A stretch of DNA of 64,000 nt from Alectoria sarmentosa. Taxonomy: Eukaryota > Ascomycota > Lecanoromycetes > Lecanorales > Parmeliaceae. The translations under genes and the position numbers were made by a program. Below the pieces are notes generated by a model. It worked only from the letters and a program-made list of their open reading frames with translations. It did not search any database and was not told the origin of the DNA. The stretch lies in NCBI GenBank assembly GCA_009733775.1, contig WOGZ01000064.1, positions 1 through 64,000 of the forward strand. Reading direction: 5' to 3'. Of this stretch, positions 21,536-33,397 are shown one piece after another; positions within the stretch are counted from its first letter, which is position 1, and each line of letters opens with the position of its first letter.

Positions 21536-23657
21536 CTAGCTGCTAGCCCCACTCCCAAGTCTCCAAGCTCTCAGAGGCAGCGCTTGTAACTTCAACGCGG
21601 CGGGCCTGATATACAATACAAATGTAATCACTCCGACGATCACGCAGGTAACATTCGTAATGTAGTATCCATCTCTCGAGATACCGCAGGTGCCGCCACC
21701 ATTGAGACAGCGGTGCTTCTCTACTTCGGCGACGCAGTTAAAGGAGGATGTAATGAGGGCACCTTTGAGATCCTTCTCTAGGGGAGGAGAGCCGGGCGGG
21801 TGGCAAGTTGCGACGGTGAAGTAGTCAACAAATCTGAGGATGAAGAAGCGGGGGAATGTACCGCCGAGGTTTGAGACACTGAGACGAACGTAAGCTGGTG
21901 GTTCTGCGAAGATGGCACAAGGAGAGAGTGGGAACGTACGTCGCAAGCAGGGTCATATAGGTTCCGCCAATGACTGGATCGGCGATCTTCGCATGGAAAG
22001 CTGAGATGGCGACGAACATGACTGTGCTTGTAAAAGTGGAGAAGATGTGCGAGGCGATCACTGTGAGCAAATACCAGGGCTGGACGCCGTCGGTGGGGAA
22101 AAGCATGACCACAAGTTGGGCTAGACAAGCTGCGACAAGGCGGCCGATGAAGGCCCAGCACCAGACGTGGATAGGGGGATTGGAGGTGGACCAGCGGCCA
22201 GCGTAATAGCCTAAACTGATTTCAAAAGGGAAGTCAATGAGGACTGTGAGAGCCATGTCTTCTTGGCTGAATCCCTTGTCGATGAGCTTGAGATTTGTGA
22301 CGGCGTCGTTGGCTTGGAAGCCAATTTTGGCGATGAGGTGGATTATGATAATGCTTTGTATGTTTCGGAGTTTGAGGATGCCGAGCATGCTTTTGTAGAC
22401 TTCAAGGATGCCGTCCCTTTCCTTGGTCTTGTCTTCTTTTTTTAAGATGGCGAGACCGAGAGTTACGAGCAGGTAGCCCCAACCCCAAAAGGTGAGGTAG
22501 CCGCCCAAGGTCATGACACCTTCAGTACTAGGCGTGGAGCGGAACCAATGGTTGGCGAAGTCAGGGGAGTTGAAGGCAAGGAAAACGGTGTAGGAGAGGA
22601 AGTGGCCCGCAGTGAGACCCACCGTTTGCGCGGTGGAAGCGTAGGAAAGGTTTTGCGGGGAGAGCAATGTGAGAGCCCACCCGTCAACTGCAATATCCTG
22701 CGTCGCGCAAAGGAAGACCAGGAAGAACCACCACCATGTGAAGGACCATACTCCAGATCCGTCGCTTGCCCCTGCGGCAACCATCATTTCTTTGACCCTT
22801 CCCCCAAGATATATCATGCCTATACCTGAGCACACCTGGATAGGCATTATCCAACTCTTTCTCCTTCCCAGCCTCGGACTCCATACCGCATCCACGATTG
22901 GACTCCATAGTAGCTTCAAAGAATATGGATATGACGCTAATGTGAAGACCCCAATTTGTCCGTACGAAAGATGTTGTTTCAGAAGAAAAGGCACAGATCC
23001 AGAAGCCAATCCCATAGGTATCCCTTGTAGAAAGTATAGAAGCACTAAGAGTAGGAAGTTTCGTCTATCTTGTCGTGGCAAGTCAAAGAAGCTTGAATTC
23101 GGATTCGACGTTATAGGTGTCTGTGGTGGTTCATTGTCGAGGGTGAAGCTCTCCCTGCTCATAAGATGGGCGGTTTGCGAGGCTGCGGTTGGAGACTCGA
23201 GGGATGGGTGCTTCCGCCGCATCTCGAGGTGAGAATCCATACTCCCGTTGGCGTAGCCGTTCTGTCCTCCCGACGATGTCGACGAGGGCCGGTCTGGCTC
23301 TTGTAGAGAAGGCTTCTGAGTTTTGGGTCCCATTTGAGAGTCGTCTGAGTCTAAGTCGGAATTCGAAGAAGAATGCAAGGCTCGAGCTTCTTCGCCGTCA
23401 ACAGTGGCTGTTGAGATAGGTTGCGGAAGTCTTCGGGAGCTCGATCCTGTGCGTGTGTCTGTTTCCTGCTCTTCGATGTCAACCTGTGGGATCTGGCCGC
23501 TTGATTCAGCAAGATCTGGCTCTCGGAAAGATGTTCTCAGCGGCTCTAGCTCTATTTGACTGGGCGACTGGTGAAATGGTAAAGTAGTAAGTTCCTGTTC
23601 TGGGAGCTTCGATTGTAGGAGATTGTAAAGGAAAGTGTCGCCTGATGGAGTAGGCAT
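21536..23657 (-). CDS. Acetyl-CoA transporter (SLC33A1/AT-1 family), 686 aa
   Basis: Exon 1 runs 23657-21940 and exon 2 21878-21536, with a 61-nt GTACGT...CTCAG intron between (phase 2). A long disordered N-terminus of about 180 residues precedes DRRNFLLLVLLYFLQGIPMG. The multi-pass region then shows family hallmarks: SYGQIGVFTLASYPYSLKLL, LWSPIVDAVW, RRKSWIMPIQ, CATQDIAVDGWAL and NDAVTNLKLIDKGF. The last exon adds a lumenal Cys-rich loop (CHPPG...HRCLNGGGTCG) and a final membrane segment. Animal and yeast relatives move acetyl-CoA into the ER/Golgi lumen for acetylation of glycoproteins, lipids or sugars; the fungal substrate is inferred from family. It shares an upstream region with the divergent DUF7918 gene. 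Confidence 0.92.
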
Positions 23658-24219
23658 TCACGTAACCAGAGAGATATACTTTTCGAGCCGGCTCGAGAAA
23701 ACTCGTGTCTTAGTCATAGCATCTAAAAATGACGCTCGTTAATATGATTGGACGGTAAGTGGAGTAAGGAGGCTCTCCAAGGCGTCACAGACCAAGATTA
23801 ACGGCGGATAGTCGTTGTGGACACGATGCTCTTTTATTGATCCGAGGATCACATGACTTGGCGACGCCAAGAAATTGAGCGCGCTTACTCAATTCGACGC
23901 TCGGACTACACTTCCCGTTCGATCTGAATGGATTAAAACCTCAATCTCATAATACCTCTGGGTTTCCCAAGTGCTGTAGCTTGAATAATATTTACATGAG
24001 TAAAATCTGAAGACCCTGGCAAAGTATTATCACGACCGATATTTCTAATCTTTGAACGCCAACCTGGGAAGGCAAAGTGACACAGGGATTGCTCGAGAGC
24101 TACAACCGGTCTTCATTGGCAATCACTCAACACAAGGCATTAGCCGTTACGATTTGGCGTTCAAGGCAATCACTCTCACAGCTACATGTGAACTCTCTTT
24201 TGCTATCAAGGGATCTACC
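23658..24219. promoter_or_regulatory. Shared upstream region of divergent genes
   Basis: Lies between the transporter start (23657, minus) and the DUF7918 start (24220, plus), so it must hold both promoters. The frame of the plus-strand gene stays open upstream to an ATG at 24052, leaving a longer N-terminus possible. No specific factor site was identified. Confidence 0.5.
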
Positions 24220-25451
24220 ATGGATCCTTTTCGAGGCATCACCGTTCAAATCATTGTCAACGGACAGAGCTTACCCTTCTACCATGATCCTGATGTGGTC
24301 GAAGATGCGTCTCAACATATTCGTCAAAAATACATTGAAGCCGTCACCGGCAGTGCTTTCCAGGTGAAGTTCCTATTGAAGAGCGATTATGAACTCTGTG
24401 GCCTTAAGCCCAAAGATGCCGTTCGGATGAGCATGGATGTTGGTCAGAGCCGTGCTTGGCACATTGACTTGCTTAGAAGCGATATTGAGCGGAGGTGGGC
24501 CCAAGGGATGCCCGCGGAACATACCTTTACCAGCGCAAGGCACCTCTGTAAAGAGAGTGGGCAGTGGGTGCGGAGCAGCTATACCTTCACCGACCTTGAG
24601 TCGAGTAAATTGACTTTCTTCCGAAGAGCTTGGATATTACATTGACTGGTCTATAGATGAATCATCAACTGCGCACCTCTCCATGACAGAAGCTCTGGAA
24701 CTCGGTAGAATACGACTCACTGTCTATCGAGTCAAAAGAGAAAAGCGCCTTGTACCGAAATTCAGATCCACGGTGCCAATTGCCACAGTCAAAGAAGTAC
24801 CAGAAAAGGCGCTTAAAGGACGATCCATTGCAAATACGGTCAGGTAAAACTCCAGAGGATCGTACTTTACACGCGAGCAGGGTCATTAATTGGGGTCATA
24901 GCTTAGCCAAGGGCATACCCTCAGAAGCCCCAGAACCACACAGGTACAGGGGCGTTGCTATTGCGGGCCAAGGAGGCAGACCCGCTATCTTCGATGTCTT
25001 TTACAGACCAAGACGTGAGTAACGTCCTGCGAAATATGAGGTCTCGAGGCTCATATTTCCAAGGCTCGTTGCAGATGATGGGCTGTATTGCCCGAAGTCC
25101 TTCTCCGGTAGGGGAGAATTCCGCCCATAGCTCCAACGGCCAGTCTACTGCCCCGTCTTTCACAGGCGCTGGTGGCTCCCAAGATGTGCTGCGGGAAGTG
25201 CAAGACTTACGCGTCAGTCATGTGTTGCATTGGCAGATTTTGACCGCCCGTTGACGGGGTTATAGGCTCGTCTCGCTCAATTGGAACGCGGCCTCATCGT
25301 CGAACAGGAACCTGCCGATGCAAATACGAGGTTCAAAATCGAACAGGTCCGCGCTATCAAGCATGAACGAGAGGAGGACGAAAGTGAACGTCCCAGCCAG
25401 CGACGGCGAATGCCCGCCGAGATCGAGCATGTCGATCTTACCGACGACTAG
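24220..25451 (+). CDS. DUF7918-type fungal protein, five exons
   Basis: Start at ATG 24220 (MDPFRGITVQIIVNGQSLPF), where family members begin. Exons: 24220-24604, 24657-24843, 24902-25014 (or from 24881), 25064-25212 and 25266-25451. Introns are GT-AG; the second can use an acceptor at 24880 (37 nt) or 24901 (58 nt), both in frame, and the longer is more usual. The core holds HDPDVVEDASQHIRQKYIEA, YTFTDLES, IRLTVYRVKREK and a hydrophobic AIFDVFYRPR strand, the pattern of the DUF7918 beta-rich domain. The tail is typical: a CIARSPSPV segment, a Gln/Glu/Arg-rich helix (ARLAQLERGLIVEQE) and a final HVDLTDD that resembles a SUMO-interacting motif. Biochemical role unknown; a nuclear role is inference from the charged tail. 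Confidence 0.82.
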
Positions 25452-25844
25452 ATCGCATTCGAGAATGTGGCTTCCACTTGAGGACCCAAACGGGAACATT
25501 TCCTGCTGCAAGTATTTCCAAGACCAGAGAGATATGGTGTTGGGCGCAGGCGGAATACCCAATCGCCTGCGTATACTTATACGGGTAGGGGAGCTCAGCG
25601 ATCAATCCGGACAGGCGTGAGATACCCAATTCATTGCATGTTAGAGGGCAGAGGAGCTTAGTAGTCAATCGGGCTGTCAACGAGATACTCAATCGACTTT
25701 ATGCTAGATAGGAATGGATCTTCGCAGGCAGTTGATGCAATGAAGACGACACATGATCGGTAGATTACTGATGGTTCTATGTATACTGAAGAGAATATCG
25801 TTACTGGCAATTAGTGGCATTGTTCAACGATGATCCCGATAAAT
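25452..25844. other. Short convergent intergenic region
   Basis: Lies between the 3' ends of the DUF7918 gene (plus) and ATG29 (minus). A TCAATC-containing motif recurs near 25602, 25662 and 25688 inside short near-repeats of CAATCGGGCTGTCAACGAGATAC type. No gene seen. Confidence 0.5.
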
Positions 25845-27364
25845 CTATAGATACCTCGATCTCAGAGCCTGACTAATCGTACTCATCCTACTCGCCACAC
25901 TTCCATGCGTCATATCATTTGCGTATGCCTCCTCCAACGCACTCTGCGTCACACTCGCATCATCCAAATCGCTAAAACTACTGCCCATGCTGGGCGTCCC
26001 TTCACTGCCCTCCTTTGCTATACGCCTTTGCCGAGGCGAAAGCGTTGAGAGAGGATTGTGCTGTGGTGGTCGATTCTGGGATTGGGGCTGTGATTGCGCC
26101 GACGATGAGGATGAGTGGGCAGTCTGTGGTGGGTTTGGGGTTTTGGGTTTTGCAAGGTGTACGGGCAGTGGTCGATGTGAGGATGGTCGCTTTGGAGATA
26201 TCTTGAGGGTGGAGCTGGGGTCCGCAGGATTGGGTGGCGTGATGGGGCGAGCGTCTGAGAAGGGAAGGAATGGTGGAGAGTCCTCGTCTTCTTCGTCTGC
26301 ATCGAATAGCGGGTTGAGGGGAACTTTGGAGGAGGAGTACCGCGGTCGACGGGCGAAGGCTCGGCTGCGAGACATCGGGTGGGGAGCATCATCGGATGAA
26401 GAGGAGGAAGACGAATCGCTGGCTATGGCTGACGGGCTGGCTTCTTTGGCAAATGGACGCTGCTGTTGTTTCGGGGATGTTTCAACATCTCTGCCAGAGG
26501 TTTCGCGACTCCGGGCTCGCTGGGCAAAAGAAGATTGTCTCTCAGTTGGCGTTCGTGGCGACGCAGGGACTTGTGTGACAGTGTGGGTTGAGGCTGTTCG
26601 AGACATTGGACCTAGACATAATGAGCCACGATAGATGTGGTTACGATGGGGAAATATACGTCGAGCTATTCGTGGAAATTCCGTACTTGTTTCACCATGA
26701 GATGTTGTACGCTCTTTCGCTCGATGTGACAGTGAAGAAGTTACTCGCGATCCTAAGCAGACTTAGCAAGAGCGAAGCTGCAAATGGAATGGCCCGTACC
26801 TCCACTGCCTCCTCTGGTCATGGCATATCCCCCTGCCGTACCGCTTCCTGATATAGAACCTGGCGTTGGTGAGGCACCCGACGAGAGCCTATTGGCTTTC
26901 TGCAACCCTGCTCTGACCTGGGACAGCTGTCTTTCGTAAAGCAGTGCTGCCTGTTGCGATAGGAAGGGAAGGGACGCGTTGAATCGCTCGGCGCTTAAAA
27001 AAAGGAGTCAGTACTGGCCCTTCCCACAGAGTCTTTGGATTTAGGTTGACAAACGTTGCGTGCCCTACATTACCAGTCAGCACCTGCCGAATGCATCTGC
27101 ATATCCACAAATCTCACAGTCTATGTCTCGCCCCTTGGCTGCAGCTTTCGATAGCAGATCCGAGAGCTCTCGATCCTTGTTCGTATTCCAGTCCACCTAT
27201 TATCCATTAGCACCGTTTGTGCAATATCGCAAGACTGGAAAGCTCACGCTTGGTGGATCGACAAAGTCACCTCGAGGGAATGGAAGACGAATGAAGACTG
27301 TGTAGTGAACATTTTCTGGTTCAGTAGGTGATTGTGGTAGGTCTTGATCTAACTGTTGAGCCAT
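25845..27364 (-). CDS. ATG29: Autophagy-related protein 29 (Atg29), 388 aa, with a predicted 10-nt exon
   Basis: Exons 27364-27248, 27196-27118, 27064-27055, 26993-26800 and 26611-25845. The N-terminal Atg29 domain is clear: YTVFIRLPFPRGDFVDPPS, then VDWNTNKDRELSDLL, KGRDIDW and AERFNASLPFLSQQAALLYERQLSQVRAGL. Keeping frame from DID to AERF needs a 10-nt exon (coding the end of W plus HAT) between GTGAG...GTAG and GTTTGT...TTAAG introns. The C-terminal exon is Ser/Pro-rich and disordered and ends SVTQSALEEAYANDMTHGS...RMSTISQALRSRYL, the conserved Atg29 tail. With Atg17 and Atg31, Atg29 scaffolds the phagophore assembly site under starvation. Length is usual for filamentous fungi. Intron 4 (188 nt) is long for this window. 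Confidence 0.9.
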
Positions 27365-27786
27365 TTGTCGCGACAAAGATCAAAGATGTGTATGGCTCGA
27401 GGGATAGAACTAGAAGCACCAGAATACATAAGAGGTCGACTCGGGAACAGATCCCTGTAGCTGCAGCTGCCTCGGCTCCACGCGGGAGCTAAACTCAGAT
27501 GGCAAAGTCTTGGTATGCTCGCATGTAACGAATTCTCTTCACAATTTCACAGCGATGGCGGCGGAGGAAATTCTAGCATGGTGTATAATGTTATGAGTTT
27601 ATTGTTACAGCACTTGAGGCGGTATACTTTGAACGAGCATGGATAGAACCTAGGGCACAGATACACTATATTACAGTCCCACGGGGCAAAAATTTTGCAT
27701 AGGGAATAATGGACCAATGAAACCACGTTAGGGACACATCAAATTGATCAATCGCTATTCGCTTCCCGCTCATTACGAGAAACCCT
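27365..27786. other. Intergenic, no gene seen
   Basis: Promoter side of ATG29 and 3' flank of the 7TM gene, both on the minus strand. Nothing else recognised. Confidence 0.5.
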
Positions 27787-29115
27787 TCAAATCTTCTCAG
27801 AGGGCGAGACTTCTCGAGTCTGACCAGGCTCCAGATCTCCCAGCACACCGATGTGCGCAAACTTCTTCGATTGGCTTGGGTCTGAGGGGGTTTGCCGTAG
27901 GTTCAGGCTTGGATCAGACCCCGAATTGTTTTTCATTCCGCTCTCTCCCGATCCGGAACCGAACCTGCCGGTGGCGCGACTGAACAATGGGCGCATCGTA
28001 GGCAAGCAGGCGCTGACGATGGCAATGCATAATTCCACCATTGTCCAAATGTTTACGGGAACGTCGGACCCTTGTATTTGTGTCAGGAGGGGGTGCACCT
28101 TGAGACCGATGAAGACAGAGCTTACAGCTTGGGTCTGTATGAGACAGCTCATGGATAACTATGCACCTGTAAATGCTGGCGAAGCAAACGCTGTGTGCCA
28201 TTAGCCTACTCTCATAGCAAGTGTTGAATGTGCGCTCACAAGCCACCAAGAAGGAACATGCCCATGATTTGTATCTTCTGTTTTGTGGGTTTTTGCAGCT
28301 TATACAGTAAAGGCATCGGCAGAATCAAGATTGCGAAATCAGTCAGGACATTGAAGGCCGCAATGATGGTTGCTCCGATATCGGTATTGATGCAATAGTG
28401 TTTGACCACAGGATTCCAGTTTGAGTCAATCGGCATGCACTGGAAAATAGCCGCAAAGACCTGGGTGATGCTGTAGCAGGCAACGAAGACGCCGACTACC
28501 CATAGAACGATAACGAAGTTGCGGCTGACGAAGAAAACTCTCTTGTACAAGTACAAGATTGATGCCTTGATGGCGAACATGGCAAAGTTGTAGACGACTT
28601 CTTCAGATATGAGCACCTAGGAGTTCTCAGTCTTAAGCATATGCCCGTTTGTAATCCTCAGCACTTGAGCTTGATGGCATACCTGAGCTAAGCCCGCGGG
28701 ATTTTTCAGGAGGATCAGATGTCTCCCAACCCCAAAACGTAAACCTAATCGAAGGTCAGCCCATGTCTGTGGAAGTAGTACAGGGAATTGCCCACCGATA
28801 CAATCGCATATCAGGATGCCGAGCGTAAAGACCTGCAAATCGAAAAAATCAGCGAGGAATTCTGATACATGTAGCCCTCACGGCAAGATCGAGAGCTCCA
28901 TTAAATAGGGGCAATCTCACGAGCCCAGCAACGATAAGCCAATCATCTGCTTCATATTTGATCTTGCTCATTCGACGAGAAATGAATCTCAAGAGAATAG
29001 CAGTACAAGCAATGGGAAAGCAAATTGCATTCGTTGCAATGATATTGGGGACTTTGTTATCGGAGATGTGCTTCTCCTGGTATAGGATCTCTGCTGGCGT
29101 AGGCACAGAAGCCAT
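27787..29115 (-). CDS. Fungal rhodopsin-domain (PTH11-like) 7TM integral membrane protein, 342 aa
   Basis: Six exons: 29115-28921, 28832-28796, 28744-28683, 28616-28240, 28190-28167 and 28120-27787. All introns are GT-AG (88, 51, 66, 49, 46 nt). The first ATG gives MASVPTPAEIL; upstream codons begin at a GTG. Membrane segments include IIATNAICFPIACTAILLRF, VFTLGILICDCIG, SEEVVYNFAMFAIKASILYL, NFVIVLWVVGVFVACYSITQ, IIAAFNVLTDFAILILPMPL and MGMFLLGGFVCFASIY. Family signatures are the FGVGRHL segment, the SILYLYKRVF helix, TDFAILILPMP and VELCIAIVSACLPTMRPLF. These proteins are widespread in Pezizomycotina; some resemble the Magnaporthe surface sensor Pth11, but most have no known ligand. Exon 5 is only 24 nt and is the least certain part. 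Confidence 0.85.
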
Positions 29116-30620
29116 ATGTTCAAGGCTAAGCACTCAACGCTCAATAGTGGAATAGACTGTGGGGAGCAAGTCGTACAATTCACTTGGGCACATAACAAGT
29201 AAATAGATGGAATAGACAGGGACATCGGAGGTCTGACCTTGATATTAACGTCACTGACACGTCCGAGGAACCGGGATTAATAACCTCGTTTCTGCCCGAG
29301 TGAAAGCACGAAAGCATCGAAAGGTCCAAGCGATGTTGAACATCTGCACTATGATTCTAGTCGTGTATCCAGGAACGGAATGCAGGGTAGTTTTGCAACA
29401 AGAAGATGGAGGGCATCGACAACGATTGGTTGAATCCCCTCGATCAAAGCGGGAGCTCCCTAGACCAGCCACCCGAGCATGGCCGCCCCCGACCATTGCG
29501 TATCTAACAGTACCAGCTCCGGGAATCGATTGGAGCGCAAAATGAGTCCCCACAGACACGAATGAAGTCAAATTGTTAGGTCGGAAACCTTCTTTCTTTC
29601 ACGAGTTTTGACGGGACCAAAAGTTCCGATCTGGAGAAATGTACCCTTGAGGCCCCATCAACATCCGTGCGCCATGCGGCTCGCATGCACACGACACTTG
29701 TCCCGAGATCGTTCATGCTGGAGGAGCCTGAGGAAGGAGCTGACAGGACTGATGTTCTAGGTCCTGACGAAGAGAGCGTTACAGTCTCCCCTTTCCCTCT
29801 CCAAACATCTGTTTTATTCGTCACAAAATCCTCTCCTCACCTCAAGATCGCAGGCTATCAGAGCCGTTTCCCGGCCTTGACCCAGTTGCGATGAAGAATC
29901 AAATGAGACTGCGATCCATTTCGAGCTGCGCCGTAACGACGCAATTCTTGGGGTGGATTGAGGTGAACATGATTGGAGCGCGAGAAGCGCTAGAGCCATT
30001 CCACTAGTCCCATAATTCGCTAGCCTTGAATTAAGACTATGCACTACCTCAGGTACTGTATTACCCGACGCCAGCACTATAAACCTCCACTGCATTGTAT
30101 GCGATCATCGTTTTCAGGGATACAAATTAGACCAGAGGAGCACGGGAAATCTCCTTAGCGAAGCCAGAAGCGAGGGAGCCCACAAGCAGAGGAGGCCCGA
30201 GATACTCAGGTCGTCCGCGGGCGAGCCCTGATAATGCTTTGAAGGCGTTCGAAGCTGAAACCGGTTGACAAGAGCATAACGCGAGTTGCACGCCTGAGAA
30301 TCACATTTGAACAACCCACTGCGCCTGGCTACACTGACGCAAAGCCGAGAGGTATTGTCTGCGTATCTGGAAGAGCTATCTCTTTGATGAGACTTCACAA
30401 TCTTGAGCAGAGCGCGGACGAAGTCAAGTTAAAATCATGAGTCGTGGTTTGCATTCCTTAAGAGACTCCACTCGCGTTTCAGGTCCGGATTTGGAGAGAC
30501 ACGAGCTTCGTGGCGAATCCGCACTTGGATTCCCCATTGGAAATCCAGTACGGATTTCGTAGTAATTAGAGCGCTGTTGCACACGACGTGATTTAAAAAT
30601 GGTGTTCCGGGATAAAGAAG

Positions 30621-30651
<31 letters not shown>

Positions 30652-33397
30652 CAGCGTAATACGTAGGAGGTATTGGATGCAACCGTCAAAGAAGATTTGA
30701 TATGCCGTGAATGGACGCGGTAGTTAATTCATTCTAACTCAGCGATCGGCTCTCCATCTCATCATATCTCGTCCCATGAGCTCGACCCAACCAAAAAGAT
30801 GCGCCTCCTCCAAACCCAAATCTCCGGTAGCATCCACCTCCGTCCGGATGTCATCGCGCATTATGTTCGGTTCCTCATTCAGTATTGCCTTCAATGGATG
30901 TCGCTGGTTGCTTACCTCGCCACCGTCTGATCGATAGCAACAATCCTGTCACCAAAAAAGATCAACAGCTACAGTAACTGCAAAGTAGCCTCGGTGGCGG
31001 GATTAAGGATCTTTGATGTCGTCGAAGCAGGTACCTCCAACAAGGTGGTTGTTGACGTAGGGCTAATGGACTGCAACCGAGGTAGAGCTGATGAATATCT
31101 AGTCAGAATGCCTTTTGTAGGTTGGTATCAAGTAACCCGCTTCCTTAGCACGCACTCAACTCAATTTTCGTGGTCGGTATAAGCGCCGTATTATGGAAAG
31201 TGATATCCTTAAGCCTCTAGTAAATAGAACAGTAGGTCTAGTTGTCCGGGTGCGGGCGATACATTCCGTAGCCGTAATTGGTGTGGTAGCATTCAATCTA
31301 AAATTAAAACAGTTTTTCGTGCCAGGGCCTGCGGTATCAATATTTGCATCATGTGGATTTTACCTATCGAAAAGAAGAAAGAGAAGGGAATAACGGACTG
31401 ACTCGTAAGTAAAGGGAGAGAACAAGCAGTACTTTGCCAGATTTTGTCTTCACAGCCTCCCACCCCACCCCAAACAATGTCTCCTGAGCAGTACAGGCAT
31501 GTTTCCAATCTAGATGCCAGGCTGAAACATGCGCTCAAAATGGCGAAAGGGTCGCAAGGAACAAGGTCGAATATCTGCACGCCCTGGAGGGAGTAGCATT
31601 GTACTCGAGCAGAATTGACGGAAGTGAAATAGGTAGTTTGTTGACAAGATGAGTAGGAGCTTGCGCATTGCATCGACCGAACCTTTTCTCGTTGAAAGCT
31701 TCAAAAATCTTCGGGAGGTGGAATATCACAACGGACTCTTGCTTGCTGCGAATCTCTGCTCGAAAGAACCCGCATTCCGTCCTTCATGTTGACGTCATTG
31801 ACTTGGCTTTTACTTTTAGCCGCGAATGACAACGTTGCAGAGCTCAGTGTGAACGTAGTATGTATATCGCTCTCGGTTATCGAATCCTAGCTACAAGTAC
31901 ATAAGCTTCGAACGGCACCATGCTTAGAAGATTCGAGCTCACATCGAATGCAGTCAGCTTCACTTGACGCTAATGACCTCACCTATGACTAGACAACTCT
32001 TTCCTATCTGATCGATCACACTATATCAAACAACAGCCGACCACCGAACGTAGCAGAGAATCAATGACGGTGGTCGATAGGCAAGGCTGTCGTTATTCTA
32101 CAAGGCTGCGGCATGTATATGAGGCTATGCAACATGATAGCTGATTTGCTTATGAAGCCCAGCTACGACTGTGATCCAAGAGACGTTAGTGAGATCCCAT
32201 GCAAAATAGGCACTGGTTCGCGTACTAGTGCACCTTATCCCCTTTTTTCTCACCGGTTTGGTACACGCTAGGGACTTCACTGAAGGAATCGAGGGGATTG
32301 ATAAGCAGAGTCGTACCTAAAGAGCACCGCCATTCTCTCGTTCTAGGATGCGCAAGTGCAAGTCCTATGTCACCATCGATCACATGGCGCTTCTTTGATT
32401 GAGAGTCGCTTGGCCTAGAACTTTCATGTCACAGATCGGTGAAGCTGCAAAGGGCCGTTCTTCGGTTCTGTGCTAAGCTCCAATCAAGGCTTCAGACGAG
32501 GTAACGATACAGCCCGATGTGCGACGTTATAACCCAAAAGATCGAAAGATTGAGGTCAGCCTGGTGAGGACGATGAGTGGGCGGCGGAGAAAGGTCTAGT
32601 GACTAAGCCAAGAAACGGAGTATTCGTACTGACCCACTAGTGTATTTTACCCCTTAGTGTAAGGCTCAATCTCAGATTTGGAGCGATTGTTTCAAGATCT
32701 AAATTGACCATCTTGATCACCAAAGACATTGTAAGATATAAAATTCCTTTATTCCAGAGAATGGCTTGAAGCGATTTGTAATTTGGAGTATACTGCTGAG
32801 TTGCACTAAACAAACTAGTAGGTAAATACATATAGCGTTGGACCCAAAGTGTGATGCCTTCCTAATTTTGTCTTCTTCGACGTCGAATTGTACTCTTTTT
32901 GATCGTGTTGCTATCGCCTTCTGTGGAGAGGAGAGAAGGCTACAAGACGAGAACGCAAACAGACTTGGCTTGGCCGCGCGGCACCTTAACAATCCCGGAC
33001 ACAGGGACACAGTGAGAAGGGTCAATTCCCTTACTAATTAACAGGTTTCTGCAGACAGGGCATCGTGCATTGTATATGTTCCGGGCTGAGAGCAACTAAA
33101 GTCGCTGAGAAGTCGGCTGCCTATAGTATGACTAGGTAAAAAATATATTGCACAGCCTCATATACAGCCTTGCGGAAGCGAGATGGCGTCTTCTTTGGGA
33201 TTGTCGGCCGATGGCTGACAACTCGGCTCACGATGTAGGTCATCTGCGTCTACATCCGTACTGTACGGCAGGTTGGCCGAGTGCACAAGTAATCTTCGAT
33301 CCCCTTTTCTTTTTGGCTCTTGATTTTCTACATTCTTTGCAAGAAAGCAGGCCTCTCAATTCTTCTCGACAGTTTTCCAATCTACGGATTACCTATC
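29116..33397. other. 4.3-kb stretch with no recognised gene
   Basis: No frame above about 130 codons with protein character and no splice-linked series was found on either strand. A GAA trinucleotide run is at 30614-30650. Short frames near 30994-31400 and 32640-33025 show no domain. Composition is ordinary mixed sequence with AT-richer patches, as expected for old transposon remnants or gene relics, but I could not see terminal repeats or transposase motifs. Confidence 0.5.
30614..30650. repeat. (GAA)n microsatellite
   Basis: Roughly twelve AAG/GAA trinucleotide units in intergenic DNA; perfect apart from the edges. Confidence 0.95.
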
